Position numbers and translations under genes: made by a program
Assembly: GCA_933822405.4 (NCBI GenBank)
Contig: CAKOGP040002280.1
Span: forward strand, 100,384-164,383
Reading direction: 5' to 3'
Source of the DNA: Cylindrotheca closterium
Lineage: Eukaryota; Bacillariophyta; Bacillariophyceae; Bacillariales; Bacillariaceae
Length of the DNA: 64,000 nt
Part shown: piece by piece, positions 48,864 to 58,816 of the stretch
How positions within the stretch are numbered: the stretch's first letter is position 1
Layout of the letters: every line of letters starts with the position of its first letter
The notes under the pieces: model-generated
Databases searched by the model: none
What the model was told of the DNA's origin: nothing
What the model saw: only the letters and a program-made list of their open reading frames with translations

Positions 48864-49688
48864 ATGGGCGAGGACGACGACAGTGACAACGAGCAGAAAC
48901 CAAATCCAGAAGAGGAAGACAATGGAGCCGGAGATGCCTCTGAAGCACCAAAACGAAAGCGCAAACGTAAGCGCAAGAAAAAGGGTACTGAAAATGAAGG
49001 TGACGACGGACAGGAAGGGGATGCCGTCGACCAGCAACACAGTCAAAACTCTGTCGAATGTACAGTATATGTGGAGGGGATACCATTTGAAGCCAAGCCT
49101 GATCAAGTGAAAGAATTCTTTGCTTCCCATGGTATCGAAGATGTGAAAGAAATGAGATTACCAACCTGGCAGGATTCTGGGAGATTGCGTGGTTATGGGC
49201 ACGTTTTGTTTGGCTCCGAATCATCCTTCAAGAAGGCTTTGGAGCTTTCTGGAAAGTATTTACAGAAGCGATACTTGACAATCCAGGCTGCCAACGCTCC
49301 TAAAGGAGGAGGTGATAACCGACCACGAGTTAGTCTTGATCCACCACCAGAGGGTTGCGCTACACTCTTTGTCCACAACTTGCCCTACGGTGCCACCGAA
49401 GACGAAGTGTCTGAAGTATTTGGCAAGCATGGTGATATTGCAGATGACGGCGTTCGCATTGCTCGTAACTCTGTCACTCGTCAGTCGAAGGGTTTTGCCT
49501 ACGTCGAATTTCAATCTGCCGACGATGCCCAAAAGGTCATGAAGGCATGTGCGAAGCGTGCCTTCTCGGTAGGTGGGCGCATGGTCCGCTTGGACTACGA
49601 CACGGGGCGGATGAAGGGATCCTACCGATCGCAAACCGGAAGGCTGTATACCAAGGAACAGAGTGAAAAGCGACAGAAAACCAACTAA
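48864..49688 (+). CDS. Two-RRM RNA-binding protein, nucleolin/Nsr1-like
   Basis: 274 residues from ATG 48864. The N-terminus is acidic, followed by a KRKRKRKRKKK basic cluster (nuclear/nucleolar targeting, about 31-41) and another acidic stretch. RRM1 (about 66-142) shows TVYVEGIPF (RNP2) and GRLRGYGHVLF (RNP1). RRM2 (about 165-250) shows TLFVHNLPY (RNP2) and KGFAYVEF (RNP1). A short basic tail ends KRQKTN. This order fits nucleolar RNA-binding proteins involved in pre-rRNA processing. It is convergent with the LRR_5 gene. Confidence 0.88.
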   Translation: MGEDDDSDNEQKPNPEEEDNGAGDASEAPKRKRKRKRKKKGTENEGDDGQEGDAVDQQHSQNSVECTVYVEGIPFEAKPDQVKEFFASHGIEDVKEMRLPTWQDSGRLRGYGHVLFGSESSFKKALELSGKYLQKRYLTIQAANAPKGGGDNRPRVSLDPPPEGCATLFVHNLPYGATEDEVSEVFGKHGDIADDGVRIARNSVTRQSKGFAYVEFQSADDAQKVMKACAKRAFSVGGRMVRLDYDTGRMKGSYRSQTGRLYTKEQSEKRQKTN

Positions 49689-49824
49689 TTGCATAGTTCA
49701 CATTGTAGTCCTATCATAATCCTGAATTTAGTTCGTATATAATAGTGTCTAATACGAACTTTCATTGGTAACAAGGGCGCGAGGACATATCCACTTGTTT
49801 CGAGGAGATAGATCCAATCCATGG

Positions 49825-51336
49825 CTACATGACTTGCCATTCGTCACTTTCTTCACTTTCTTGTGTTTGAGTGACAAGAAGATCAATATTTTCTACAGAG
49901 ACAGTTCCTTGATGAACACGGTATGGCTCCGGCTCGGCAAGCCCCCCGAGAGCGAGAGCAAGATCAGCAGTCGCCACAGAGATAGTATCCCCATCAGTTA
50001 TGATTGGTACTGGAGTGGTACGTTCAGCTACTCGTGCTTGTCCCTCCGACTCGTCTTGGTCATCTGTTCTGAAAAGGCTTGCCGACTCCAATGGTTGCCG
50101 ACTCCATTGCACGTTGAAACTGCCCATGCGGTCGGGTTCAGCTTGCGATGAAATCTCGTTGCCTCTTGCCCTGTCCGTCGATGCACAATCTTGATTGTCT
50201 CGTTGGTCCACAATAATCGTACCTGCTGCTTCCTTAGCAGCCAAGTGCTCCCTTTTCATCTCCCAGATTCTTTGGTTTTGGGATTCGACCATGCCCTTGT
50301 AAGTTTCCAGTTGCCATTGCAACTGCCGTTCCTGTTCACTCCGATGACTCTTCATGGCATCCAAACTCGCAAAATTATTGAGCTGTTCCACCATGGTCGA
50401 CCACTGAGACTCGTACTTTTCCAGCTTGTCACAAACATTATTCAATCGCTGACTCAAAGCAACATTTTCTTGCTTGGCTTCATCTAGTGCCCGATTGAAG
50501 CGAGATGCTTGTGCTTGCAAGGTGCTGGAAGCTTCTTCTTCAACAGCAGACTCCAAACTCTGACAGGAATCGGAACGTGCTCGGAAGGAAAGATGCGGAG
50601 GTCCATTCCTTTCGCATCGACGACGCACCAGACTACCGTGCGAACCGGAAATAACTTCGTCATCCGATTCGTAAAACACAATCTCCTCCTCTTGCGCTCG
50701 ATATGGCAGGATTCTTTGGAGCCTGGGACAGTTCTTGAAAACATCGTATTGGTCAATATTCAAAGACGATGGAACTTCTACCAAAGTCAAGGCGGTACAG
50801 CCAGAAAAGGCCAATTGGCCAACTTGTTTCGTGCATGGAGGAATCTTGACAGTTTGCAACGAACTGCAACGAGAAAGAGCCCGTTTTCCAATAATTCGGA
50901 GCTGCGTCCTATCCAGAGACACCTCTTTCAAGCTTTCACAGCCGCGAAAGGAATCAAGAGCAATTATTTCCAAGGTTCTCGGCAAGTGAACGAGTTCAAG
51001 AGATGTGCAGTTTCGAAAACAGCCTGTCATTAAAACCCAGACATCACACTCTGACAAGTCCGCCACTACTAGTTTTTGACAGCCATCGAAACAACGAATT
51101 CCGAGTTTCATAGTGTGTGGTGAGAGCTGAAGTTCTTGCAGCGAGAAGCAATGCTGAAGCACTTGTCGTTCAAATCGTTCCAATTTCAACAACGGAGCCA
51201 TCAGATAGTTGGCATCAGCTTTCCTCCCAACTTTCATCGGCACAATGTCCAAATCCACTTGATCCTGAGTTACATTATTGGGTACCTCGTGGGTGTCATA
51301 ATCGAATTTATAAACCTCATTCCGTTGGCTTGTCAT
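49825..51336 (-). CDS. LRR_5/BspA-like leucine-rich protein with coiled coil
   Basis: ATG 51336 gives 503 residues; an upstream TTG is in frame. Residues about 65-215 form six or so LRR_5-type units (CFSLQELQLSPHTMKLGIRCF, shortened here: CF..C..L..V.LP..L..I...F..C..L), the eukaryote/bacterial BspA-like LRR. A Ser/acidic region follows, then a coiled coil (about 275-370, heptads with LEKYESQW, LNNFASLDAMK, QLQWQLETYK). The C-terminus is acidic. It is intracellular by lack of a signal peptide and differs from the DUF285 cluster, which uses another repeat. LRR_5 proteins are numerous in diatoms; the partner is unknown. Confidence 0.8.
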   Translation of the reverse strand: MTSQRNEVYKFDYDTHEVPNNVTQDQVDLDIVPMKVGRKADANYLMAPLLKLERFERQVLQHCFSLQELQLSPHTMKLGIRCFDGCQKLVVADLSECDVWVLMTGCFRNCTSLELVHLPRTLEIIALDSFRGCESLKEVSLDRTQLRIIGKRALSRCSSLQTVKIPPCTKQVGQLAFSGCTALTLVEVPSSLNIDQYDVFKNCPRLQRILPYRAQEEEIVFYESDDEVISGSHGSLVRRRCERNGPPHLSFRARSDSCQSLESAVEEEASSTLQAQASRFNRALDEAKQENVALSQRLNNVCDKLEKYESQWSTMVEQLNNFASLDAMKSHRSEQERQLQWQLETYKGMVESQNQRIWEMKREHLAAKEAAGTIIVDQRDNQDCASTDRARGNEISSQAEPDRMGSFNVQWSRQPLESASLFRTDDQDESEGQARVAERTTPVPIITDGDTISVATADLALALGGLAEPEPYRVHQGTVSVENIDLLVTQTQESEESDEWQVM

Positions 51337-51878
51337 AGTGGAAGCTTTTCCCAAAAATGATGATTCAGCAGAAGCAAAAGACTTGAAATAAAAAAGAAGA
51401 CACCCAAGTCTTTAATTCCGAATGGAAGAAGTAATTCTCTTAGTCCACCTTGGAGAGTTGTGAGTCATTGGGACTCCCTTTCCTTGATGGGAGTGCCACC
51501 ATTTCGGTCCCGACTTTCGATCAACGAATGGCTGGTGTATGTGCCTCAACTATCAGTTTTCACAAGTCACAGCACACGGCGTGAAAATTTCTGGAGTACG
51601 ATAGCGCCAAGACCGTTCCACGACAACAAAGTATGCATCCGAAAGATTCTTCCGCCATCATCGTCACGTTCCATTTGCTGCACTATCCTACTGTAGCAGT
51701 GCACCGGGATCCTCATCGTCATAGTCGATAATGAATGAGAATCCATTTCAGTATGTTCGATGTGGGGGATATTAGGTTTCCATTTTTGTTTGGGGGGTCC
51801 CAAACGTACGAATGACAGAAGATGGATCACAAATTTCCATCCATCGAATAAAACGACGATGATAGAATTATTTTGAAC
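51337..51878. other. Divergent promoter region
   Basis: Between the LRR_5 gene (minus) and the DNA methyltransferase (plus). No gene or distinctive repeat is seen. Confidence 0.5.
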
Positions 51879-53555
51879 ATGAAACGCAAAAGAGATGGTG
51901 AAAAGACAGAACCAATGGAAGACGTCCTACTGGTGCCACCTACCTTAACTCAGTCTACCTACGCCCTCCTTAAGCGATGTAATGCTGTTCCGCTTACGCA
52001 TCATCTGTAGGTGAACTATGATTGCTTGTCCTCGCCGCTCGTCTCCTATCATCATCATGTGATGATGACAATAACAAACAGCATTAGAATGCTCGCTCAT
52101 TGCATACTTTTTATTTTGCATTACATTGTTTCTCGCAACAGTGAGGGTCGATTTGGGAGTCGAACCTACCGGGTGAATGAGACGCACATTGGACTACCAA
52201 TTCTATCGAAGGAGGTCCTGGAACAACAGGCCGCCAAGCATGTCGAATTGAAGGACTTTTTGGAGAATAAAGAGGTGTCGGTCGCCTCAAGACCATTCTA
52301 CAAAACGCATCGTTTCAAAGAACCACCAGAATTTGATGCTCGAATGCACCCGGAGAGAGAAGTGAAACGAGAAGGACCAACTGAACCAACTCCAATAGTC
52401 TCAAGATCGGAAAACGACGACGATGATGACGACAAGAAGAAGACTCCACCATTGTTTACCTATGCCGAACTCTTCGCGGGGATTGGTGGATTTGGCGTGG
52501 CATTAGAAGCTCTGGGAGGTCAATGTTTGTTCATGAGCGAGCTAGAAGATCACATTCGCGAATTGTATTGTCACAATCTACACGCCACCAACGTCCATGG
52601 CGACATTTACAAGGTGAAGGATTCCGAGTTTCCAGACAACAATTTGGATCTGGTGGTGGGAGGGTTCCCATGCCAACCATTCTCAGCGTTGGGGAACCAA
52701 GATGGATTTGATTGCGAAAAGGGTCGAGGGCATTTGTTTTTGGAAATTATTCGCCTACTCAAAAAGTCCCGGCCAAAGGGGTTCTTGCTGGAGAATGTCC
52801 CCGGATTGCTCACCATGAAGGAAACTTTTGAAGCCATTGTCGAAGCTTTTGATAAAGCTGGATACCAAGTGACGACAGAAGTCTGCACGGCTCGTGGACT
52901 CACGGCGACACAACGGAAACGACTCTTTCTAGTAGGAATTCGCAACGACATTGCCAAGAGCACCAAGAAACCCTTTGAATTTCCTTATATTCCCGACTTG
53001 AAACTTCGAGCCGAGAATATACTGGATTACGACGAACTTCCTCAAGAAGAACTAGACATTCTTCGACTACCCGATTCCACCTTTGAGCAACTAACAGGTG
53101 GTAAGAGGTGGCGACCAGCCAGCATGGCGTGGCCCAATCGGACCCTGGACACAATGACCAGTCACTATGGAAACGCCGTTGGTCGAGGAGAGTCTCAGTT
53201 GGTCCCGGGCTGCAGTCCTCACAATCCTCGTCGGTACTCCATCCGAGAGTGTGCGAGGCTAATGGGCTTTCCCAATTCCTACAAAATATTGCCACAACGA
53301 GAGCACCAAGGCGACATGGCCTATCGAAAAGAAAACTATCGCATGTTCGGCAATGCTGTTTGTCCGCCGCTCATGGCCATTTTGGCGGGAGCCGTCTTGG
53401 CATCGTGTAGTAGTACTGATGCAGGCAATGCAGACAATAAGGCAATAGACTGGGGGAAGCGGGGGCATGATGTCGCTGTTCAACTTGCACAATCCTGTAC
53501 GAGGGGCGACTCTGTGGACCTTCCGATTGGATGTCAAGTAGTTCCTGACAGCTAG
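51879..53555 (+). CDS. C5-cytosine DNA methyltransferase, Dcm-like, two exons
   Basis: Exons are 51879-52006 and 52142-53555 (intron 135 nt, donor GTAGGT, acceptor ACAG), giving 513 residues that begin MKRKRDGEK, a basic nuclear-type N-terminus. Conserved motifs appear in order: motif I YAELFAGIGGFGVALEAL (about 149), motif IV VVGGFPCQPFSALG with the catalytic Cys (about 220), motif VI LLENVPGL (about 258), motif VIII QRKRLFLVGIR (about 299), and motif X MFGNAVCPPLM (about 444). A target-recognition region (about 330-430) lies between VIII and X. No chromatin-reader, ADD, BAH or SNF2 domain is visible. Diatoms have a bacterial-like C5 methyltransferase class besides DNMT3/5 types, and this appears to be it. 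The predicted reaction is 5-methylcytosine formation from S-adenosylmethionine. The start was chosen because the splice keeps the frame. Confidence 0.88.
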
Positions 53556-53644
53556 TATTATTTTAAAAGCTCACGCAGACGATGCAATAAGCAATAAGTT
53601 GTTACATTATAATAGAAGACACATGAATTTTATATTATATACTG

Positions 53645-53986
53645 CTAGATAGTAATGGTTGGGTTTGCCGCAACGTTATTTCGTTCCATCAGTTTTTCCT
53701 TCAAATCTTCCTTCTCCAACCTTACACTTTGGATCATGTGATCAATCGATTCTACAATTTCCTGATATTCATTCAACTTGTTTCGAATGTTTGCTATGCA
53801 AACTTCATAATGCCCCGATAGTTTGGTGAGGCGCTCGTGGGCTTCGATGATTTCAAGCTTTTTCCGTTCGGTTGCGGAGGATGCCTTATTGCTTCGTTTC
53901 ATTTCCTCTCGAAAGGGATTCTTCCTTGACTCTCTGTTATTGCTACTATGATAGCGCTCCATGATGCTGTATGTTGATGCTGACAT
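53645..53986 (-). CDS. Short coiled-coil protein, unknown
   Basis: ATG 53986 gives 113 residues. A polar, basic N-terminus (about 1-40) is followed by a likely coiled coil (about 40-100: ERKKLEIIEAHERLTKLSG, IRNKLNEYQEIVESIDHMI, EKEDLKEKLMERN). No signal peptide or membrane segment. Convergent with the DNA methyltransferase, only 89 bp between stops. It could be a small adaptor or an exon of a larger protein. Confidence 0.55.
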   Translation of the reverse strand: MSASTYSIMERYHSSNNRESRKNPFREEMKRSNKASSATERKKLEIIEAHERLTKLSGHYEVCIANIRNKLNEYQEIVESIDHMIQSVRLEKEDLKEKLMERNNVAANPTITI

Positions 53987-54866
53987 TCAATAAGCGATTG
54001 CTCGATCCAATGTGCATGCTCCTGCAGCATGATGGAGGATAGATCATTTTGCATTCCGCAACTTCTCCGTTGGATTGTTGTGTGAGTCACTCAAAGGTAT
54101 GGTGATTTCAGATAAAGCAATTGATTTGATCCCTTCATTCATTCCCATCGTGACGACTCCATAGACGGAACGCAATCAGTTGAGAGAATGTTGCTGCTGC
54201 TTTGAGCTTTTGAGTCCTCCTCGTGCTTTTGAAACAACTCCAATGCGCAATCTCATTGGAAGGTATGGAAGCATGGGGGTATTAGAATACTCCTAAATCG
54301 AAACGACACCCACCGCAACCAACACGACACTTGGGTGCTTTTTTCGTTTTTATTGTGTTCCTTATTATGATAAAATATTAGAAAATATAAAAAAGTCGAG
54401 ACCGGTTCTCCCGAGAGTCCATAATTCGTCAGTTGATCGGCAGCTATTATTTTTTATGCGGTCCCAATACTTGCTTGAACTACATGCGCTCCTAATCTTC
54501 TCGTCTTGCAGTCCCTCCACTGATTGATTCCCGCCAAAAATGTTTGGCAGGCGTGTCACAAAAATATCGAAGCGAGAAAATTCGCTTTTCCGAGCCAATG
54601 TCACACGAAACGGTAACTATTCAGCATGGAGACATATCCACACAGCCAACATCGTTCACCTTCATCATCATCCAATACTTTGTTGCATCCACTATAGGTT
54701 CTCTGTTTGGCATTTTAAAGTCGAGACACTTGCTTCAGTCACCCTGCGCAGTAACTGCATCACCTTCGTCTGCAAGGATCCTTGCGAAGAACTCAGCATA
54801 CCAAAATTTAGTCAAACTTCAGAAGACTTTCTGAAATTTTGGAATTCTTGATTGCCGGTTAACACA
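53987..54866. other. Divergent intergenic region
   Basis: 880 bp between the coiled-coil gene and the single-pass membrane gene. Some short frames reach 103 codons but have no support. No repeats were recognised. Confidence 0.45.
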
Positions 54867-57716
54867 ATGGGGATGCGTGAATCATACTTTTGGTGCCTTG
54901 TAGTACTGATAATATGTATTGGTTTTACATCGGTTCAAGCGGGTGAAGTTTCAGCACGATCCCTGCAAGAAAGCACCAATTGTCAATCACAGCAAAGCAT
55001 TCAGTATTATTCCATCCCACCCTTTGCGGTACAATTTACCACCTTGGACGTGAACGAAATACCTGCCGTCAGCAATGTCGTAATTAGCGAAACGGATGCC
55101 AAGGCATCATCACTCACGTATCCATTGAAAGTTCTCACGGAAGAATTTATCGTTTCTAAATTTCGAGAACGCATCAATTCAATGAATTTGTCGTCGTCGT
55201 CGTCATCACAACAAATGTACCATGACTATTATCGACAATTGACCGAAGTGGAATTGCGTGTCATCCTAAAACACAACCCCAAAGTTACGGACATTGCGGG
55301 CCATGTGGCATTGATTGCAACTTTGCATGGGACGTTGCACTTTTCCCATTCCAGCGGATGCGGAGGTACCACGCTGGTGCCATCCCAAGACGATATCACC
55401 ATTACGTTTGGAGCTTGGCTAGAGTCCATTTTGGAAACGAATCGGAATGAATATTTGCAGCGCCTGCTTGCGAGCAACCAAGAAATGCTCAAGGAAATTG
55501 TTGATTTTCAGCTCGTCCCAAATTATTTTCAGGATGGAACTGGTGGAGAATCCTGGCTCATGGCCGTGTGGGTGGTCCTTGCCATTTTGGGACTATGCGG
55601 TCTCGGTGCTGCTTTGGTCTGGATGATGCGGGGCAAACCACCCATGAAAAGTTTTGTTGGAGGATCTCCGTATGATCCAAATCATCATTCCCCTGCTTAT
55701 ACAGACGATGACGTTGATTCGCTTCGTCTCAGCAGCCAATTGGATTCGAAGCAACATGGAATGAACGAATCCGCACATCGCCGGCACTCGTTGGATATAC
55801 TGAACAAGAGCGAAGAATACCTTACCAAACATCGGCCCGATTGGACCGAAGGCGGAGGGCACCCGCAAGGCAATTTCACCAAGCCATTTGGAAACATCAT
55901 GTCGCTTTTTGACCTTTCCACGAGTGACGGAAGCAATCATAGTGTGACAAATACACCAGAAAAGACACCACGCGGTCGCCGGTCCTTTGCCACAAGACAA
56001 CGATCTAGCATTGAACTACAAGCGGGCAACATTGCAGCAGCCAATTCGGAAGATCCGTCTCCGTTTGATGATGTCAACTTGAATCAATCGAATCACGAGG
56101 CGTATTCTCCAGGCGGCCGGAGTCACGAGGAGGAAATTATGATGGCAGCGGCGGCTCAAAGTTCAGCGTACCGTCCCATTTCTAGTATATGGAGAAGTGT
56201 GACCAGTGCTTTTCAAGGTTCTTCGTCGTACAATGAGAATGATGGTATTATGACAAATGCAAATTTCTTTTACGATGGCAACGAAGACGAATACTTTGCC
56301 AAGTTGGAAGAAGATCGCCTGCAAGAAGAGCAATGGTTGACATTTTTGAAGGAGGAAGAGCAGAACTACAACTTTGCGTTCAAGGACTTTCCTCGGAAGG
56401 ATGGAACGCCTTGCCTCATGTACGATGGATCGAACGAAAACGAGGCAGATGCTATTTTCAACGCTCCATTACCCAAGGAATCGACGACTGGCGAAGAAGA
56501 AGAAAGTGACATTTTCAACGCACGAGAGGTTCTTTCCGATGAAGCATTCCGACAGCTCCTCCATATGAATGTTTCTCCGAGCTTTGAGGAAACTCTGGAG
56601 TCACCATCACCGGCTCTACCGGTAACCTACAAATCTCCGGAATTCAATGAGCGCCTGTCGTCCCTTTTTGCTGAAAAGCACCGGCAATACGAGAAACGAT
56701 CCATTGTGGAACGCCATCAACAGAAACGAAAGAAAGAACGAGAAATGGAGCGAAGAGAACGACAAAAAGATATGCATCGTGAACTAGAGGCACTGGAAGC
56801 TGGAATGGCCATGTCAGACAAGTGGCGGGCCAAGCATCATGTGTCTCCAAGACCATACGATCTATCTCCAGCCCGACCTTCCTATTCTCCCAACATTCAC
56901 GTGAGAAAGAGCCCTGCAAGGAGGTCCCCGGTGCCACCTTCTGGTGGTCGACGATCACCCGTCCCCCCTCCTGGTGCTCGGCGCTCACCGGTTCCCCCAA
57001 TGTTCCCAATGACGCATAGCATTCCTCCCAGGCATGTTGCTTCGAAATCCATTGACACGCTTGATAGCGACTCTTCCCTCCAGCTGATTCGTCCTCGCAT
57101 GTCCCGCCCACCTTCTGCTGCACCGCCCAGTGAACTCTTTTTGACGGACTCTCATCGCTATCACGAACCTTTGACTACCGACTTGGATCCATCCAGCTTG
57201 GACAAGTTGAGCATGCCAGCAATGAGCAAGAACCCTAAGCACCCATCGCCATCTTCAGTACTGGACGATCTCAGCCAAATCCCTCCTACGAGCGGCAGCC
57301 TGATTCCTCCGCGCAATCCAGCAGCAATCCATCGGCGGAATAATTCGATTGAAAACCCACAATATACTACCCCTGGTACTGGCCAAAGGAAAACTATTGC
57401 ATCCATGACGCCCCCTCGACGAGCGGCTTCTCCTCGTTTTGGTACTCGAGGTATGTCTCCTATTCGACATAGTACGGGCACTCGAGGCGTATCTCCAGCC
57501 AGAAGTGTTACTCGAGGAGTTTCTCCAGCAAGAAGTGTGAACTCCACAACACGTGGGATGTCTCCAGCCCGACATGGTGCTGCCTCACCATCTAGCAGAG
57601 GCCGACGACCTGCACGAGGCCCGTCCCCCAAGCCAGGTCCCCGTAGTGCATCCAATTCTAGCCGTCATAGTCGGGATGGGGGTGTCTTTGACCATGGGAT
57701 TGCGGCTCTGATTTAG
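54867..57716 (+). CDS. Single-pass type I membrane protein with long Ser/Pro/Arg cytosolic tail
   Basis: ATG 54867 gives 949 residues. A signal peptide (about 1-26, ESYFWCLVVLIICIGFTSVQA) leads to a lumenal domain (about 30-230) ending ITITFGAWLESILETNRNEYLQRLL and EIVDFQLV. The transmembrane helix is at about 233-257 (AVWVVLAILGLCGLGAALVWM). The cytosolic part is acidic, with a likely coiled coil (about 610-650, RQYEKRSIVERHQQKRKKERE...), three RRSPVPP units (about 690-715), and four to five (T)RG(V/M)SPAR repeats (about 860-910). Layout and the pre-helix segment resemble the 42387-43634 product. Function unknown; SPxR motifs suggest proline-directed phosphorylation. Confidence 0.78.
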   Translation: MGMRESYFWCLVVLIICIGFTSVQAGEVSARSLQESTNCQSQQSIQYYSIPPFAVQFTTLDVNEIPAVSNVVISETDAKASSLTYPLKVLTEEFIVSKFRERINSMNLSSSSSSQQMYHDYYRQLTEVELRVILKHNPKVTDIAGHVALIATLHGTLHFSHSSGCGGTTLVPSQDDITITFGAWLESILETNRNEYLQRLLASNQEMLKEIVDFQLVPNYFQDGTGGESWLMAVWVVLAILGLCGLGAALVWMMRGKPPMKSFVGGSPYDPNHHSPAYTDDDVDSLRLSSQLDSKQHGMNESAHRRHSLDILNKSEEYLTKHRPDWTEGGGHPQGNFTKPFGNIMSLFDLSTSDGSNHSVTNTPEKTPRGRRSFATRQRSSIELQAGNIAAANSEDPSPFDDVNLNQSNHEAYSPGGRSHEEEIMMAAAAQSSAYRPISSIWRSVTSAFQGSSSYNENDGIMTNANFFYDGNEDEYFAKLEEDRLQEEQWLTFLKEEEQNYNFAFKDFPRKDGTPCLMYDGSNENEADAIFNAPLPKESTTGEEEESDIFNAREVLSDEAFRQLLHMNVSPSFEETLESPSPALPVTYKSPEFNERLSSLFAEKHRQYEKRSIVERHQQKRKKEREMERRERQKDMHRELEALEAGMAMSDKWRAKHHVSPRPYDLSPARPSYSPNIHVRKSPARRSPVPPSGGRRSPVPPPGARRSPVPPMFPMTHSIPPRHVASKSIDTLDSDSSLQLIRPRMSRPPSAAPPSELFLTDSHRYHEPLTTDLDPSSLDKLSMPAMSKNPKHPSPSSVLDDLSQIPPTSGSLIPPRNPAAIHRRNNSIENPQYTTPGTGQRKTIASMTPPRRAASPRFGTRGMSPIRHSTGTRGVSPARSVTRGVSPARSVNSTTRGMSPARHGAASPSSRGRRPARGPSPKPGPRSASNSSRHSRDGGVFDHGIAALI

Positions 57717-57923
57717 ATCTTATTCACCCAAGTTTTAGAAAATATACACTATCCATGTTATGTTATGATAACTATATAAACAAATGATATGGTACTACTG
57801 TGGCTCACAGATTTGTGATGCCGTGGTGTCAATAGATCGTGGTGGTGGTGATGTAGTGTGGTGGTAGTTTACACGTCTCAAAAAATTCGCTAGTGCACAT
57901 GCCAACAAAACAAAATTCTTCTC

Positions 57924-58232
57924 CTAAATCTCATCCCAAGCCCAATTGTGAAAGACATCCTCTTCTTCGTCCCACGATACTTTTGACAAGTCAGGAGCCT
58001 CAGAGAAAGCCTGATGAAGGACGTGGATTGGAGGTGAATGCGAGGGCGGTTTTGGCGTCAATTGTAGAAAGTGTGGCAATGAATGAGCACGATGCTTCTT
58101 GGCAATTTCGGAAGCCATGGTGATTTCATCAGCAAAGTAGACGCCGGAAGATGAAAAGTCGGAAGAGGAGTCTTGATTCACAAAGGCAACTGCCAACAAG
58201 GGCATGGAAAAGAGCAATGAAAATATTCGCAT
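57924..58232 (-). CDS. Small secreted protein, unknown
   Basis: ATG 58232 gives 102 residues. A plausible signal peptide (MRIFSLLFSMPLLAVAF) precedes a Ser/Asp-rich stretch and then a His/Pro-rich part with an acidic C-terminus (WDEEEDVFHNWAWDEI). No cysteines or known domain. Convergent with the 54867-57716 gene. It might be a short real gene; the signal peptide is the main support. Confidence 0.45.
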   Translation of the reverse strand: MRIFSLLFSMPLLAVAFVNQDSSSDFSSSGVYFADEITMASEIAKKHRAHSLPHFLQLTPKPPSHSPPIHVLHQAFSEAPDLSKVSWDEEEDVFHNWAWDEI

Positions 58233-58816
58233 GGACAACGAGAATAAGAGAATAAGAGAAGACAAGTCGAAGGCTTTGAGGTTGATTGATGATGGATTGT
58301 TCGGGTTCGGTTGAGCTAGCGAGGATGGGTGCCGCCAACAGATCCTGTCGTGCAATCATATGAAGATGGCTGGCGCTTCCACGCCACTCAAGAATGACCA
58401 TTGGTCGACTTCCTTGACTGCTTAGCGTCGCATTATATAGTGACATTTTCAATTCTGTGGAACGTGCGCACGAACGCACTTTGTGATCGGCAAACCGATG
58501 GCGCTTTCGATACGATTCTTGTCTTTCATGTGCGATCTCAATAGAAGCATTATGTTCGCCACCGTGAAGCCACTAGATAGGCATTTCGATCGCACTCTCT
58601 TTCCGCGACTGTCGACCGGATAACAAATTTATTGATAGTTCGCAATTTTCGTTAAGTTGGGTCGATTTGACGTAACCGGATAATGCCGCTTCGTATCGGC
58701 GTGAACAGGAGACACTTTGTCCTTTCTGGCCTACATACAATTTTGAAACGTTAACGCTTCCACAAAACAAAAACCCAAACCGAACACACAACACAACAAG
58801 CAAACAATCCAGCAAT
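58233..58816. other. Divergent promoter region
   Basis: Upstream of the small secreted gene and of the ABC transporter. No element was recognised. Confidence 0.5.

Noticed and set aside
52140..52180. tRNA-like T-arm (GGTTCGACTCC on the minus strand)
   Set aside because: No acceptor, D or anticodon arms can be folded, and the sequence is coding on the plus strand.
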